Shown here piece by piece: positions 25,051 through 36,185 of a stretch of DNA of 64,000 nt. Each line of letters starts with the position of its first letter. Within the stretch, counting starts at the first letter, position 1. The stretch lies in contig CM060180.1 in assembly GCA_030549775.1 (NCBI GenBank), forward strand, positions 26,059,590-26,123,589. The letters run 5' to 3'. The stretch comes from Tamarix chinensis. Its lineage: Eukaryota; Streptophyta; Magnoliopsida; Caryophyllales; Tamaricaceae. A program made the position numbers and the translations under genes. The notes below the pieces were generated by a model. The model did not search any database. It saw only the letters and a program-made list of their open reading frames with translations, and was not told the origin of the DNA.

Positions 25051-26639
25051 ACTAGCACTACTATTGTTACCATTATTAGTAACATTGAAACTATTATCGT
25101 TAATAATATAAATATTATTATAATTACCTTAAATGGTTGTAACTATTAAGACCTATCTTTGATTAGTAGTAGCATGATTAGCTACCTTAAGAATAATAAC
25201 CCTACTTTTACTTATAAAGGTATCATTATTATTGTTAGCCCTAATGGTAAGTTGTGATAAGGGTAAGGTAGAAAGAATGGTGTTTTGGTTAGAGGGAAGT
25301 TAATCCATAGTTTTCCCTCTTATAGGCGAATCAAGTCAAAACCCGGAGGAGGTGTAGGAACGTGCTCCAAGACCGGTGTCGTATTAGGTAAGGATGTGGC
25401 TAAGGTTCCTACGTGTTATGTGACTTGTATGCCTTGAATGCTTTGTATATATATCATGTCCTGTTGTGTATCACATGATTGTCCTTAACGTATTTTATGC
25501 GTAGCGCAGCTTGGAGTTAAGGTATGTGGTATGTATTTTCCTTGTGACATGAATGTGATATCCATATGTGGTGATTATGATGTGCTGTGGCATGATGTAA
25601 CCCTCTAGGACATGCATGTTAGGGTGATTATTATTATGACATGGAGATGAAAGGACAAAAATAAATGAATGGGAAGTGAGTTGCTAAAGGGGGGCATGAG
25701 GTTGACCAAATTGAATAAGGGGTGAGAACAATGCATGGAAAATTCTAGGGTTGCATGGGAACTTCGAGAGTTTGCATGGATGGAATAAAACTGGTATGAG
25801 GTTGACCAAAATGAATAAGAGATGAGAACTATGCATGGGAATTCTAGGGTTTGCATGGGAACTTCAAGAGTTTGCATGGGTTGGATAAAACTTGCATGGG
25901 GATGATCATTAATTACGTGAGAAAAGTTGTATTAAGGTGTAAATAAGTTAAAGGGAGAGTTGTGGAGTGTTTGGAGACTTGGGATGAAAAATAATACGTA
26001 GGTTGGCGTAAGGGTGTATAAAGTACCCAATTAGGGTTTTGGGAGAAAGTAGTAATCTAGAAAATGTGGAAGTAAAAATGATTAAGGGAGAGTGGAGTAC
26101 GGGTTAAGAGTGGAAATTGTTGTATAAGGGGTGATTATGGGTGTCATGGGAGAGAAGAGATATTAGGTGAAAAAGAGAGGGGTTACTTGTGGGAGAAGAA
26201 AGGTGCTAGGGTTGAAGTGGCTAACTAGGGTTTTTCGGTCACATGTGGAATCGAGGGGTAAAGCGATATGATTTGGGTTTGGATCTAAATGAGATGAGGT
26301 GTGGGGCGATAAATGGAGTAATGGTAGTGTAAGTGAGAGAAATTTGGGCCACATAGGTCCAATTAGGGTTTCCAAGGGAAAACCCTAGAGGGAGATAGCA
26401 TGTGGAGTGGATGTCACGAGGTGCTGGGCCTTAACCCACACCCTTAGGAGTTGGTTTTCATTATGTGTAAGTGTAAAGGGAAAGTAAACATCGAGGTGTG
26501 ATAAGGGGCGCAATAGTCCCAAGATATGGACGGGCCCTCCTGGGAGGATAAGTGTGGATATAGTTAGCTATGCATTTCAAGGGTAAATACTTTCTAATAA
26601 GATATGTTAAGACACTAATCACTTAAAGAGGAAGATGTT

Positions 26640-26945
26640 GAGCCGGACTCAGACCAGTCCATCGGCGAATAATAGTAGCTAGGGCCGGGGTGCCCTACAT
26701 GACCGGTCCATCGGCTATAATAGTGGGGGATTCCGTGCTCAACAAACCGAACGTAATAATGATAAGACATGGGAAAGACACAAAGTAATTACAATGAAAT
26801 ATCATGTGAGTCGGGGCCAGACCGGTCCACCGGCGAATAATAGTGGCCAGGAGCGTTTTGCCCTGCATGACCGGTCCACCGGCTATAATAGTGGTCAGGC
26901 GCATTTTGCCCTGCATGACCGGTCCACCGGCTATAATAGGGGGGT
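26640..26945 (+). repeat. Tandem array in LTR A3
   Basis: About five units with CCGGTCCA(C/T)CGGC and ATAATAGTGG, several followed by GGGCGTTTTGCCCTGCATGA-like text. The spacer differs from A1, so the array has turned over since the copies split. Confidence 0.85.
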
Positions 26946-27479
26946 TTCCGCACTCACATGAATTGATAAGGACTATGATGTGAATCAACTATATTTACCA
27001 GAGATCTAAAGAACAAGTATATCTGGACCGTAGCTAGCCTTTATCATCTATTTTACTACATGTTGCTCAAGTGATTATGCCATGTATACTGTGTTGTGTG
27101 TTTTGTATGCCGGTCTTAGCGCACCTGCTACCTTACTCAGTATCGGACCCATACTGATAATACATTGGTTGAATGGGTCCTGTGATGATCCACTGATGGT
27201 GGGGAGCAGACCTCCTGTGCAGGTTTACATTCGGATACTATTTTGGGGTAGAAGGCTTGACTCGAGAGAGTAGGCAATCCAGATATTGATCCTTTGGGAT
27301 TTTTTTTATTTAGCTGTATTTTGTATTACGTTTCCTATTTTGAAGAATGTAATTTGGGGTTGTAATCCTAAATCATGTTCTAACTTCTGTTTGAATTATA
27401 TCTTATTAATGATTTATGTTAAATGTCGCCTTGCGTTTTATGATACTTCATACTTAATGTTGATCGGATTTAGCCTTAG

Positions 27480-27525
27480 CACTTAGTACTGGAACGGTAG
27501 GAGTGAACTGGTCTGGTACTAAGTG
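27480..27525 (+). other. Conserved LTR hairpin, copy in A3
   Basis: The arms CACTTAGTACTGGAACG and the closing CTGGTCTGGTACTAAGTG pair over about 17 bp with G-U pairs and one mismatch, about 100 bp before the LTR end. Confidence 0.65.
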
Positions 27526-27829
27526 TGGCGGTAACGCCCCCAAGTTTACAATTTTATCCTTCGCTTCCGCTAAACCTTTGATTTAAACGAAATTTTTCAG
27601 TAGTGAATTTTGGGGGTGTTACACTTTGCATGGTTGTGGTGGCTCGTGCAGGAAGAATCGAGGAGAAAGGGTGGTGTAGTTAGTTAGAGGGCGGTGCAGG
27701 GAAGACTTAGGTAGGTAGAGCAGGTGGTGTAGTTAGATGACGGTGGAGGAAAGGACGTCTAAAGTTGCGATGATGCGTAGGGGTAAATTCTTAGGGTTTC
27801 GGGAAAAAGTTTTGAGACTAAACAAGGGG

Positions 27830-27837
27830 TATTTATA
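27830..27837 (-). promoter_or_regulatory. Putative LTR TATA box (A2, minus strand)
   Basis: Plus-strand TATTTATA is TATAAATA on the minus strand, within CTCTATAAATACCCC; it matches the A1 and A3 boxes and confirms that 27629-28253 is the promoter part of the minus-strand LTR. Confidence 0.55.
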
Positions 27838-28253
27838 GAGTTCAGAGGAGAGGGTACAGTTCTATGTGTCGGTAGGAGGGTAATGCAGGTAGGGTTAAGG
27901 TAGCCGGCAACACCAATCGGCCGGTACAAATTCAAATCATGGCAGCCTATTCGCACAGGAAAAGGAGGATTTTGCACGAAAGAAAAGGAAGGTGGGTTAG
28001 GTCATGTTGACTGGTGATTCGGAGGAAAGAGAAAGAGAGGAGAAACGACCAATCAAGACGAGCGTAGGCGGCGGCGCCATTTTTGGGATGATTGAGTTGC
28101 AGGTCGACGGGGAGGAGGAGGAACGAAGAAGAAGGGGGTGGACCGACCAGCTAGGGGGAAAAGAAAGAAAAGAAAAGAGAAGGGTGAATCGAGCCGGCAT
28201 CGGTTATAAAAATTTTAAACGGAACGTAGCGTTCCAGGGAAAAAGGGGAGAAG

Positions 28254-29989
28254 TGGTGTGGCTATAGCCGACACACAATTTAAACCCTCTTGTTGACAAT
28301 TGTAGCACTGGTAAATAAGGGTATCGTTCTAGGCCGGGGATTGAGAGGGCTCACTTCTATCTAACTAGCTTGAAAATATATAAAAAATAAAAACACTAAA
28401 TAACAAAAAATAAATAAATAAGAAAAATAATAACGGGGGATTATAGAAATAATAATAAAAGGAGTAAATAAAATAAAGTAAACTAATAACAATAAAAATA
28501 ATAGGAAACCTGCAGATATGATAAAGATGCTAGGGAAATCAAAATCCACCACTAGATTAGGTCGAAATATAATATTAATTTCTAAGTCATATTTTAATCA
28601 TGAGAAACAGATCGACCAAGTTGTATACCAAACGCAGGTCCATACACCTTATATTACTTCCCTTAATTAATTAATACGACAATGTACTCATATTAACCCT
28701 ATTAAGTACTAGCAGTATAGCAGAAACAAGTGGCTCCTATATTTAACTAGATTTAATGCATTAAGGGTAATTGGAAGGCTGTCAATCTAAGTACCCAAAC
28801 TAGTACACAATGCATGTTTAGATGTATTTCCTTTCCTTGACCCACACGTATCGAAACGTTTTACTACTTCGGTTAGAATCACAAAACTATTAGGTGGATT
28901 GTTATCTAACCTAGTTGCAATTTATACATATAAATTCTAGGATATTTAGATGGCCACCTAGCAGGCAAATAATCCTACATATTGTCACTTATGAGGAAAC
29001 CAGAACAAGGCATGCACCAAATAAATTATACTTGACAGAATTATATATATAAACGATAGCAATTAAAATAGAGTCAAGAAACAATCTCACGAAACAAAGA
29101 AAATAAAATTATATCTCAAACCCTAATCCAGGGTTTCAATTTATTCCCTAACAATAAAAAATAAGCCATTCATAATTATAGAATTAATTACATATAAATA
29201 TATATCTAAAATATATATTAAAATAAGAGAAAGAAATAACCGGAATTAATTTTGGAAAAAAGATCAAGAATTTATTTAGATAAAAATTAATTTTATCTGA
29301 AATAAATTCTACCGGTATCAAATTTCCTCTTATTCTCTCTTTCTCGGCGCCTTAATTTCCATGTAAATAATTCTCTTTTTCTTTTTCTTTTTCTCGGCAC
29401 TGATGGCTGCCGGAGGCTGCTACGCGTTTCGTACTCTTTGCCCAGCCTTCCTTCTCTGTTCCTCGCGTTAGAGCCTGCCTGCCGCTCTCTGTGTTTTCTC
29501 GCCCAAGCCTGTGAAGGCTCTCGCCTCTCTCCTCTACCAAGCCTTATGTTGCTTTTTTTTCGTGCGTCGATCGTGGCTCCTTTTATCTTCGTCAGAGAGC
29601 CTTTCCACATCAGCCCTCACACACTTCGTGCGGCTCTTCTCTCGTTCTCTTCCTTCTGTGTGGTGCCCTGTTTGGCTCGTTTGCTTCGTTTGGCTTACTT
29701 GTCGTTCCCTGGCCTTTGGGCCTTCGACCTTTGGTCGTTGGTCCAAAGGTCCGGTTCTTTTTTTTATTTATTTAAAAATAAAACCTGCAACATAAAATTC
29801 AATAAATATTAATAAATAATATTTTATTCTAAATTTTCTTAATTTATATCATTTTAGCTTAAATAATAACATTTGTGCAATTATTACCACTTAAGCATAA
29901 AATCATAATTATTCACCTATATTAGTTAAATAAAATACTAAAAACTAAGATTATAAGGGTATAAAATGTGTCAAAATATGAACTTATCA
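28254..29989 (-). repeat. 3' LTR of the gag-only element
   Basis: On the minus strand it starts TGATAAGTTCATATTTTGAC and ends CACACCA. It is alignable along its whole length with 33391-35123; one visible difference is an extra GATAAAGATGCT-type segment near 28520. The open frames at 29293-29812 lie in a C/T-rich LTR block and also occur in the other copy with different frames. Confidence 0.9.
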
Positions 29990-30025
29990 CACCCCAACAC
30001 TTAGCTTCTTGCTTGTCCTTAAGCA
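29990..30025 (-). other. Polypurine tract region of the gag-only element
   Basis: On the minus strand GGACAAGCAAGAAGCTAAGTG leads into TTGGGGTG directly before the LTR start. The GGACAAGCA...TAAGTGT(T)GGGG wording is common before 3' LTRs in plant Ty3/gypsy elements and recurs at 62645. Confidence 0.65.
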
Positions 30026-31925
30026 AGTTATTACTCTAAAAAAATAAAATTAAATTAACTAGCCACTTTCGTAGGTCTCACGATTACACTTAGCATGTGC
30101 AATAAGCCCTTTAAACCCCTAGGTCACCCATCGAGGACGAGTAAGGTCTCGTGAGGGTTTTACAGATGATATACCCACAAAATCACACACAAATAAAATA
30201 AAATAAAATAAAATCAAACCTAACACCCTTAACCAATTTTTTCTTCAGAATCTTTTACTTTCAAACGTCAAGATTAGCAATCAACCAAGATTCACCGTTG
30301 GGAGATTTAAAGGATCAATCTCAACATATGGTTCACACATAAACATGACAGGTATAAACAGATAAATATTATGGATGAAGATCTACCATGCCTTAGTCGC
30401 ATCAAGATTCATCCTCACTATGGATACCCTCTATTTTTTTCTTAGATTCATGGCTACAAAATGTATAGGAACACTCATATATGTGAGATAAGATGATAAA
30501 GATAACAAACAACTCACATATATAAACAAAGAAGGCTCATGTTCTTGTGGATAAAACATCATGAAAGATATCAAATACTTACCAAATAGACCAAACCATA
30601 TGCTTAACTCTTGTGACTAATCTCCATCATATCAAAGGCTGCTCATCTTGAGAATCAAATAGGACTCACTTATTGGTTGTAACGGGGTTTAAGGTAAAGA
30701 AGGGTATGGAGTATTTTATGAGTGTGATGCTAAAAAGATCAAGAGCTAGTGGAATCTAATAAGTAGATGAAATATAAGCTTAACACCACATCAATGATTA
30801 ATGATACACCTCTCCACCTTCACACCAAATTAAAACATAAATAGAACTTTCTCAACATCTTCTCTATAACTCCCTATCTTCCTTTTATCCTAACATTTTT
30901 TCTTTTTTTTTTCATTTTTTTTCAAATTTTTTTTCATTTTTTTTATCTCCACCAAACATAACCAATCCCCTTTCTTAGCATAAATACATATTATTATTTT
31001 TCACCTACACACATACACAACCACTCTTTATATCCATAACTATTTGATTTCCTTCCACTAGCTTTAAGCAAAGGTAAGGAGATTAAGGCCCAACAGTTAT
31101 TCAATGTGGGTAATGAAGAAAAGTATATGTTCCTTGTATAGGCTCAAAGGGTTTTTATGGGTTGTATATCATGGATGCACAAATTAGGTTAAGCTATTTG
31201 GTCATGTGATGGAAAAATCCTAAGCTGCCTTTATCATTTTCTCAATCAGAGCATGTTTTGACTATAAGCGTCGAGTAGTACAAGAGTAAGTTCTAGTAGT
31301 CTCTATAGTCCATTACAAGATCTATGGCAAATAATTTGATCAAAGCAATTAAACATATATGAGGTTTACAAAGAAATTTTGAATGCCAAGAAAAGTAGAT
31401 GATTTTGTGTAAATTCGCTCAAAAAAAGAAGGTATATATGGTTCAAAAGCTCACTAAGGAATGTGATGAATCTCAATATGTCATGTTGGTGATTAGACAA
31501 TCATACATATTCTTTCTCCATTCACATTTAGACATATAGATATGTGTTCCCTATATCAAAATTAACACAAAAAATCTCCACTTACTTTATCTTAATTTTA
31601 TTATCATCTTTTCGTTAGATTTTAAAGATATATTCCTCATTGACTAATTAAGGGTTCCTGCGACTCTAAAAATACTAAACACTCTAAATTTTTATTTATT
31701 TTTTATTTTTTTTTGCGAAAACATAAAACACACACACCCCAACACTTAAATCACACATTTTCCTCAATGTGTAAACAACTAGGAAACATGTAATTTAAAG
31801 TATGGAGATAAAAACTAAATAAATAAATAACTAGAGGGTAGAAAACTCCTTTATGACATTGGGTTTCCTCCCAAGTAGCGCTTGTTTTTATGTCTTCAGC
31901 CTGACATGATCTCGGTTTTTCTCGT
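30026..31925 (-). other. Interior of the gag-only element, no coding recognised
   Basis: Long AT-rich stretch without a substantial open frame. The minus-strand words GACCTTACTCGTCCTCGATGG (30130-30150) and AAGCGCTACTTGGGAGGAAA (31864-31885) resemble text I know from other plant elements of this type. Poly-T tracts lie at 30900-30945. Confidence 0.5.
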
Positions 31926-32330
31926 TCAAGGTGGATACGTCCACTTCAAAGCTGCTTCACCAAATCCTTCCTTGTGATGATCATTTTTATTCTGCAAGGA
32001 AGAAAAAGACAAAATATTGGTTTTAATGAAAGATTTGATCCAGCAAGAACGTAACTTACCTAGCATGGAATTTAAGCTCCTGTGTAAAGAGATAATGTTT
32101 TGCCCAATGTCCATGTATCGTGATCTCTCTATCAAAGGAAGAACATATTTTCCCATCTCAAAATCTTTAAACACATCATTCCAAAAAAACCTCTCCTTTG
32201 GAGCATCACGCTTCTTATTAAATGTATCCAAGGTGATTTGATTACTCTCTTCATTCTTCGATCTATATAACCTGCTAAAAGAGGGAAAACAAGGAGTATG
32301 GTTAGCATAGATAAAATCAAAGTGATTCAA
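31926..32330 (-). CDS. Unrecognised open frame in the gag-only element
   Basis: A 134-codon minus-strand frame, charged in its middle part. No domain recognised. It lies between the gag-like frames and the non-coding interior, so it may be part of the same decayed polyprotein or a chance frame. A plus-strand frame overlaps it. It is not likely to be a host gene. Confidence 0.25.
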   Translation of the reverse strand: MNHFDFIYANHTPCFPSFSRLYRSKNEESNQITLDTFNKKRDAPKERFFWNDVFKDFEMGKYVLPLIERSRYMDIGQNIISLHRSLNSMLGKLRSCWIKSFIKTNILSFSSLQNKNDHHKEGFGEAALKWTYPP

Positions 32331-32542
32331 AGGCTTACCTTATGTCTCATGGTTATCTCCAAGAAATATTGGGGAATAAATGTTCAAAGATGGTCTATGG
32401 TAGATGAAAGTGATAGTCTTGTCATCCATATACTTCTCTTTGTTCACTTGATCCTCATTTTGATGAGATTATTCTTCTACTTTTACAAGCTCTTCTTCCA
32501 CTTGATCTTGCTTTTCAACGTTCTCCATGGAAACCTCCTCGC

Positions 32543-33214
32543 CTAGCTCATCTTTACATTCAGATATGGCATCATCATACTCATAACTCTCACTTGAATT
32601 TTAAACCAAAGTACTAGAGAGCTCTTTTTTGCTTGTAATTGATTGATCATGTCAACCACATAACCCATTTGATCCTCCAGCACTGACATCCTTTCATTTT
32701 GTAAAATCTGACTTTGCATCAGTTGATTTTGGATGTCTACCAACTGGTTTTGACCATTTGTCAATGCTTCAAGAAGCTTATCCATTTTTTCTGAACTTGA
32801 GGGTTCTAAAACTGGAGAAGATTCTTGTTGAGGATATTGATAATATTTTGAAGCTTCATATTTGTGTATGTGAGGGTCTTGATATGGCACTGAATAATGA
32901 TCATTCATCTCCGATCCAAAGTTGGGTTGATGCCTCATTCTAGAATAGTATGTGCTTGTATAGGGTTCATCTCCTTGAAAACCATTGAAATATTGAGCAC
33001 TGGATTGTGTCCATCCTCATCCTCTCATAGCTTGTTCATTGTAAGCATATAGATTTCCTTGCGTATGAACCACTCCAGTAGTTGTAGCTACATGCAAAAC
33101 AAGAGCAGTGAGTTGGTTAAGTTTATCATCAAGATTGCTTGAACGTACCTCATTTACTCTTGCATTAAGATTTATGCAAAGTTGTCCACAACCCAAGGAT
33201 CCTCTCATAGCCAC
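32543..33214 (-). pseudogene. Gag-like remnant of the gag-only element
   Basis: Two minus-strand frames (33214-33017 and 32938-32543) form one broken coding region. The first has DDKLNQLTALVLHVA, like the coiled segment before the zinc knuckle in plant Ty3/gypsy Gag. Then YSRMRHQPNFGSEM recalls the conserved ...W..HPNF.. block. The second frame continues with a Gln-rich coiled-coil (EALTNGQNQLVDIQNQLMQSQ region, residues 55-110). No CCHC knuckle is visible, so nucleic-acid binding was probably lost. Upstream Gag core sequence is missing. Confidence 0.5.
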
Positions 33215-33363
33215 CTGAAAACGCTAACACTTCAAAGGAAAAGGTTAAGAGCAAAACAAAAACACCAAAAATCCTAAATAACCTAAAACGAAACTAAAAG
33301 AAAAAACACAAACACTAAAAATAAAAACACACTAAAAATACTAGCAAAATAAAGGTGAAGTTA

Positions 33364-33390
33364 CCAATCCCCGGCAATGGCGCTAAAAAT
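33364..33390 (-). other. Primer-binding site of the gag-only element (Asp-tRNA type)
   Basis: Directly inside the 5' LTR the minus strand reads ATTTTTAGCGCCATTGCCGGGG. It is two substitutions from the TGGCGCCGTTGCCGGGG complement of Asp-tRNA used by many plant Ty3/gypsy elements. Confidence 0.75.
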
Positions 33391-35123
33391 TGGTGTGGCC
33401 GTAGCCGGCACGCAATTTAAACCCTCTTGTTGTCAATTGTAGCACTAGTAAATAAGGGTATCGTTCTAGGCCGAGGATTGAGAGGGCTCACCTCTATCTA
33501 ACTAGCTTGAAAACAAATAAAAAATAAAAACACTAAATAACACAAAATAAATAAATAAGAAAAATACTAATGGGGGATTATAAAAAAATAATAAAATGAG
33601 TAAATAAAATAAAGTAAACTAATAACAATAAAAATAATAGGAAACCCGCAGATATGGTAGGGAAATCAAAATCCACCACTAGATTAGGTCGAAATATAAT
33701 ATTAATTTCTAAGTCATATTTTAATCATGAGAAATAGATCAACTAAGTTGTACACCAAACGCAGGTCCATACACCTTATATTACCTCCATTAATTAATTA
33801 ATACGACAACGTGCCCATATTAACCCTACTAAATACTAGCAATATAGCAGCAACAAGCGACTCCTATATTTAGCTAGATTTAATGCATTAAGTGTAATTG
33901 GAAGACTATCAATTTAAGTACCCAAACTAGTACACAACGCATGTCTAGTTATATTTCCTTTCCTTGACCCACACGTATCGAAACGTTTTACTACTTCGGT
34001 TAGAATCACAAAACTATTAGGTAAATTGTTATCTAACCTAGCTGCAATTTATACATATAAATTCTAGTATATTTAGATGGCCACCTAGCAGGCAAATAAT
34101 CCTACATACTGTCACTTATGAGGAAACCAGAACAAGGCATACACCAAATAAATTATACTTGACAGAATTATATATATAAACGATAGCAATTAAAATAGAG
34201 TTAAGAAACAATCTCACGAAACAAAGAAAATAAAATTATATCTCAAACCCTAATCCAGAGTTTCAATTTATTTCCTAACAATAAACAATAAATCAGCCAT
34301 AATTATAGAATTAATTACATATAAATATATATCTAAAATATATATTAAAATAAGAGAAAGAAATAACCGGAATTAATTTTGGATAAAAGATCAAGAATTT
34401 ATTCAGATAAAAATTAATTTTATCTGAAATAAATTCTACCGGTATCAAATTTCCTCTTATTCTCTCTTCTCGCCGCCTTAATTTCCGTGTAAATAATTCT
34501 CTTTTTCTTTTTCTTTTTCTCGGCGTTGATATCTGACGGAGGTTGCTGCTGTGCTGCCGCGCGTTCCATACTCTTTGCCCAGCCTTCCTTCTCTGTTCCT
34601 CGCGTCAGAGCCTGCCGGCCACTCTCTGCGTTTTCTCGCCCGAGCCTGTGAAGACTCTCGCCTCTGTCCTCTACCAAGCCTTGTGTTGCTTTTTTTCCGT
34701 GCGTCGATCGTGGCTCCTTTCATTTTCGTTAGAGTACCTTTCCACGTCAGCCCTCACACACTTCGTGCGGCTCTTCTCTCATTCTCTTCCTTCCGTGCGG
34801 TGCCCTGTTTGGCTCGTTTGCTTCTTTTGGCTTACTCGTCGTTCCCTGGCCTTTGGGCCTTCGGCCTTTGGCCGTTGGTCCAAAGGTCCGATTCGTTTTT
34901 TTTATTTAAAAATAAAACCTGCAACATAAAATTCAATAAATATTAATAAATAATATTTTATTCTAAATTTTCTTAATTTATATCATTTTAGCTTAAATAA
35001 TAATATTTGTGCAATTATTATCACTTAAGTATTAAATCATAATTATTCACTTATATTAGTTAAATAAAATACTAAAAACTAAGATTATAAGGGTATAAAA
35101 TGTGTCAAAATATGAACTTATCA
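33391..35123 (-). repeat. 5' LTR of the gag-only element
   Basis: Direct repeat of 28254-29989, starting TGATAAGTTCAT on minus at 35123. The C/T-rich block at 34490-34890 gives long overlapping frames on both strands; these are not treated as genes. Confidence 0.9.
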
Positions 35124-36185
35124 AGAAGGAGCATCGTTTTGCTCTTGGGCCGCGCCTAAGGAACAGGGACGATGGAAACGAGTCGCGGGCTAGCCCAAAC
35201 CGAAGAAGAAAAGAAAGGAGAAAGGAAGAAAAGAAAGAAAAAGAAAAGAAAAAGGAAGAAAGAAAAAGAAAAAGGAAAAGGAGGAAAAGAGAAAAAAATA
35301 TATGGGTTAGGATTAATTAAATAAATCTAAATATTTTGGGTATTAAAAATAAAATATTTCAATAAATTAATATTAAATTTTCTTTTTAGCCTAATTTAGG
35401 GTTTTTAAAGGATTTTTCCTAAATTCCTTTTTAATTAGCAAAATACCCAAATTTTTCCTTATAAAAATATTTGTAAATTTCCTCTTAAATTGCCCTAAAT
35501 AATTTCTTTCTATTCCAATAAAAATAATTAATTTAATTAATTTATCTAATAAATCCTTTTAAACTACAATTCTCAAAACTAATATTTTTGGGGTATTTCA
35601 AGTGACTTTAGTGGTTGAGACAATGCATATTGATAGTGAGAAGGATAATAATTTAGCATATGCATATTATGAATTATCATGGCATGATTGAACAAATTGA
35701 GAGGTAGATTACACTATGTTTAAAGTACATATATTTGGGTGTATATGGATTGATAAAAATCATGGAGTTAGATATGAAGATGGTTTCACATTAGAAGATT
35801 TCACTAGGGTAGGCCATAAACAAGATACATTCATCTTGGCATCGCAGGAAACATAAGTTTTCTTTGTCACTGATCTTACTAATAAAAGATTGATATGTGA
35901 TACTATTTATGAAGAAAAGAATTGTCAATGAATGTGACAATGGAAATGATGTCGATTAGGAGAAAAAGTGTGCCAAAGTTGTGCAAGCAACACAATCATT
36001 GATCGATAATTACAATGGTATTGTTGAGGAGGGAATCTATGAAGAGATTATCATTGTGAAGTAACATATGTATCAGATCATAAAACTGATCCAAAAGGAA
36101 GGAAGAAAAAAAGGAAAAGAATGAGGTTAGGGTAATAACATTTTAACATGTTTGTAGAGCATGGTTGTTATTTTAACTTATTATA

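Larger units (their letters stand above)
23324..27623 (+). mobile_element. Solo LTR A3, family A (4.30 kb), inserted in LTR A2
   Basis: It starts TGTAATCCCTC (23324) and ends GGGGGTGTTACA (27623), with CTTTG on both sides (23319-23323 and 27624-27628). Flanking DNA on both sides is minus-strand family-A LTR, so one family member landed in another in opposite orientation. Its parts match A1: C/T-rich promoter region (23690-24660), TATA box, (ATT)n tract, purine-rich part with GCATGGG words, tandem array, hairpin. The GC-rich open frames at 23701-24664 are promoter-region artefacts. Confidence 0.9.
28254..35123 (-). mobile_element. Non-autonomous Ty3/gypsy-like LTR retrotransposon with gag-like remnants only
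   Basis: Two LTRs of about 1.73 kb (28254-29989 and 33391-35123) in direct orientation flank a 3.4-kb interior. The whole is bracketed by AGAAG (28249-28253 and 35124-35128). On the minus strand the order is 5' LTR, primer site of Asp-tRNA type, gag-like open frames, a long interior without recognisable protease, reverse transcriptase or integrase, polypurine tract, 3' LTR. Structure and primer site resemble gag-only elements of the Athila/Tat side of Ty3/gypsy (inferred). LTR copies differ at several percent of sites by eye, so it is not recent. It interrupts the promoter part of LTR A2. Confidence 0.88.
19658..35600 (-). mobile_element. LTR element A2 (family A, minus strand), host of two nested insertions
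   Basis: Left end TGTAACACCCC (19658) and right end GGGGTATTTCA (35600; TGAAATACCCC on minus), flanked by AGTGA (19653-19657 and 35601-35605). On the minus strand it has a full 5' LTR of about 4.29 kb (35600-35129, 28253-27629 and 23323-20129 once insertions are removed), a Met-tRNA-type primer site, only about 72 bp of internal DNA, then a 3' LTR fragment of about 400 bp (20056-19658). The reconstructed LTR length matches solo copy A3 (4300 bp). All of gag-pol and most of the 3' LTR were lost while both outer ends and target duplicates stayed. Confidence 0.82.
16419..36110 (+). pseudogene. TNP2-like CACTA transposase remnant (CACTA-1), split by insertions
   Basis: TNP2 is the En/Spm-type DDE transposase that cuts CACTA ends. 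The reading begins at ATG 16419 with MDQK, a stop, then NHLSKEYDKGI, matching the usual MDK..W......LSKEY opening. Position 16557-16650 reads like the N-terminal R.HL...G....Y..W block. The Transposase_21 core is clear at 18111-18260 (DAYGEKNFTLRAMLLCTISN, then KGHYACPICEE). CHILMQ at 18840 and HWIYPFKWF near 19100 precede a DUF4218-like stretch (19199-19390). After the LTR insertion at 19658-35600, a DUF4216-like part follows (35640-35930; EVDYTMFKVHIFGC, then GFTLEDFTRVG). Many stops and frameshifts plus the hAT insertion at 16673 leave no functional protein. Confidence 0.75.

Noticed and set aside
29438..29812. Hydrophobic plus-strand frame, repeated at 34543-34946
   Set aside because: Both are in the two LTRs of the same element, on the strand opposite to it, with frame differences between copies; no selection for coding is seen.
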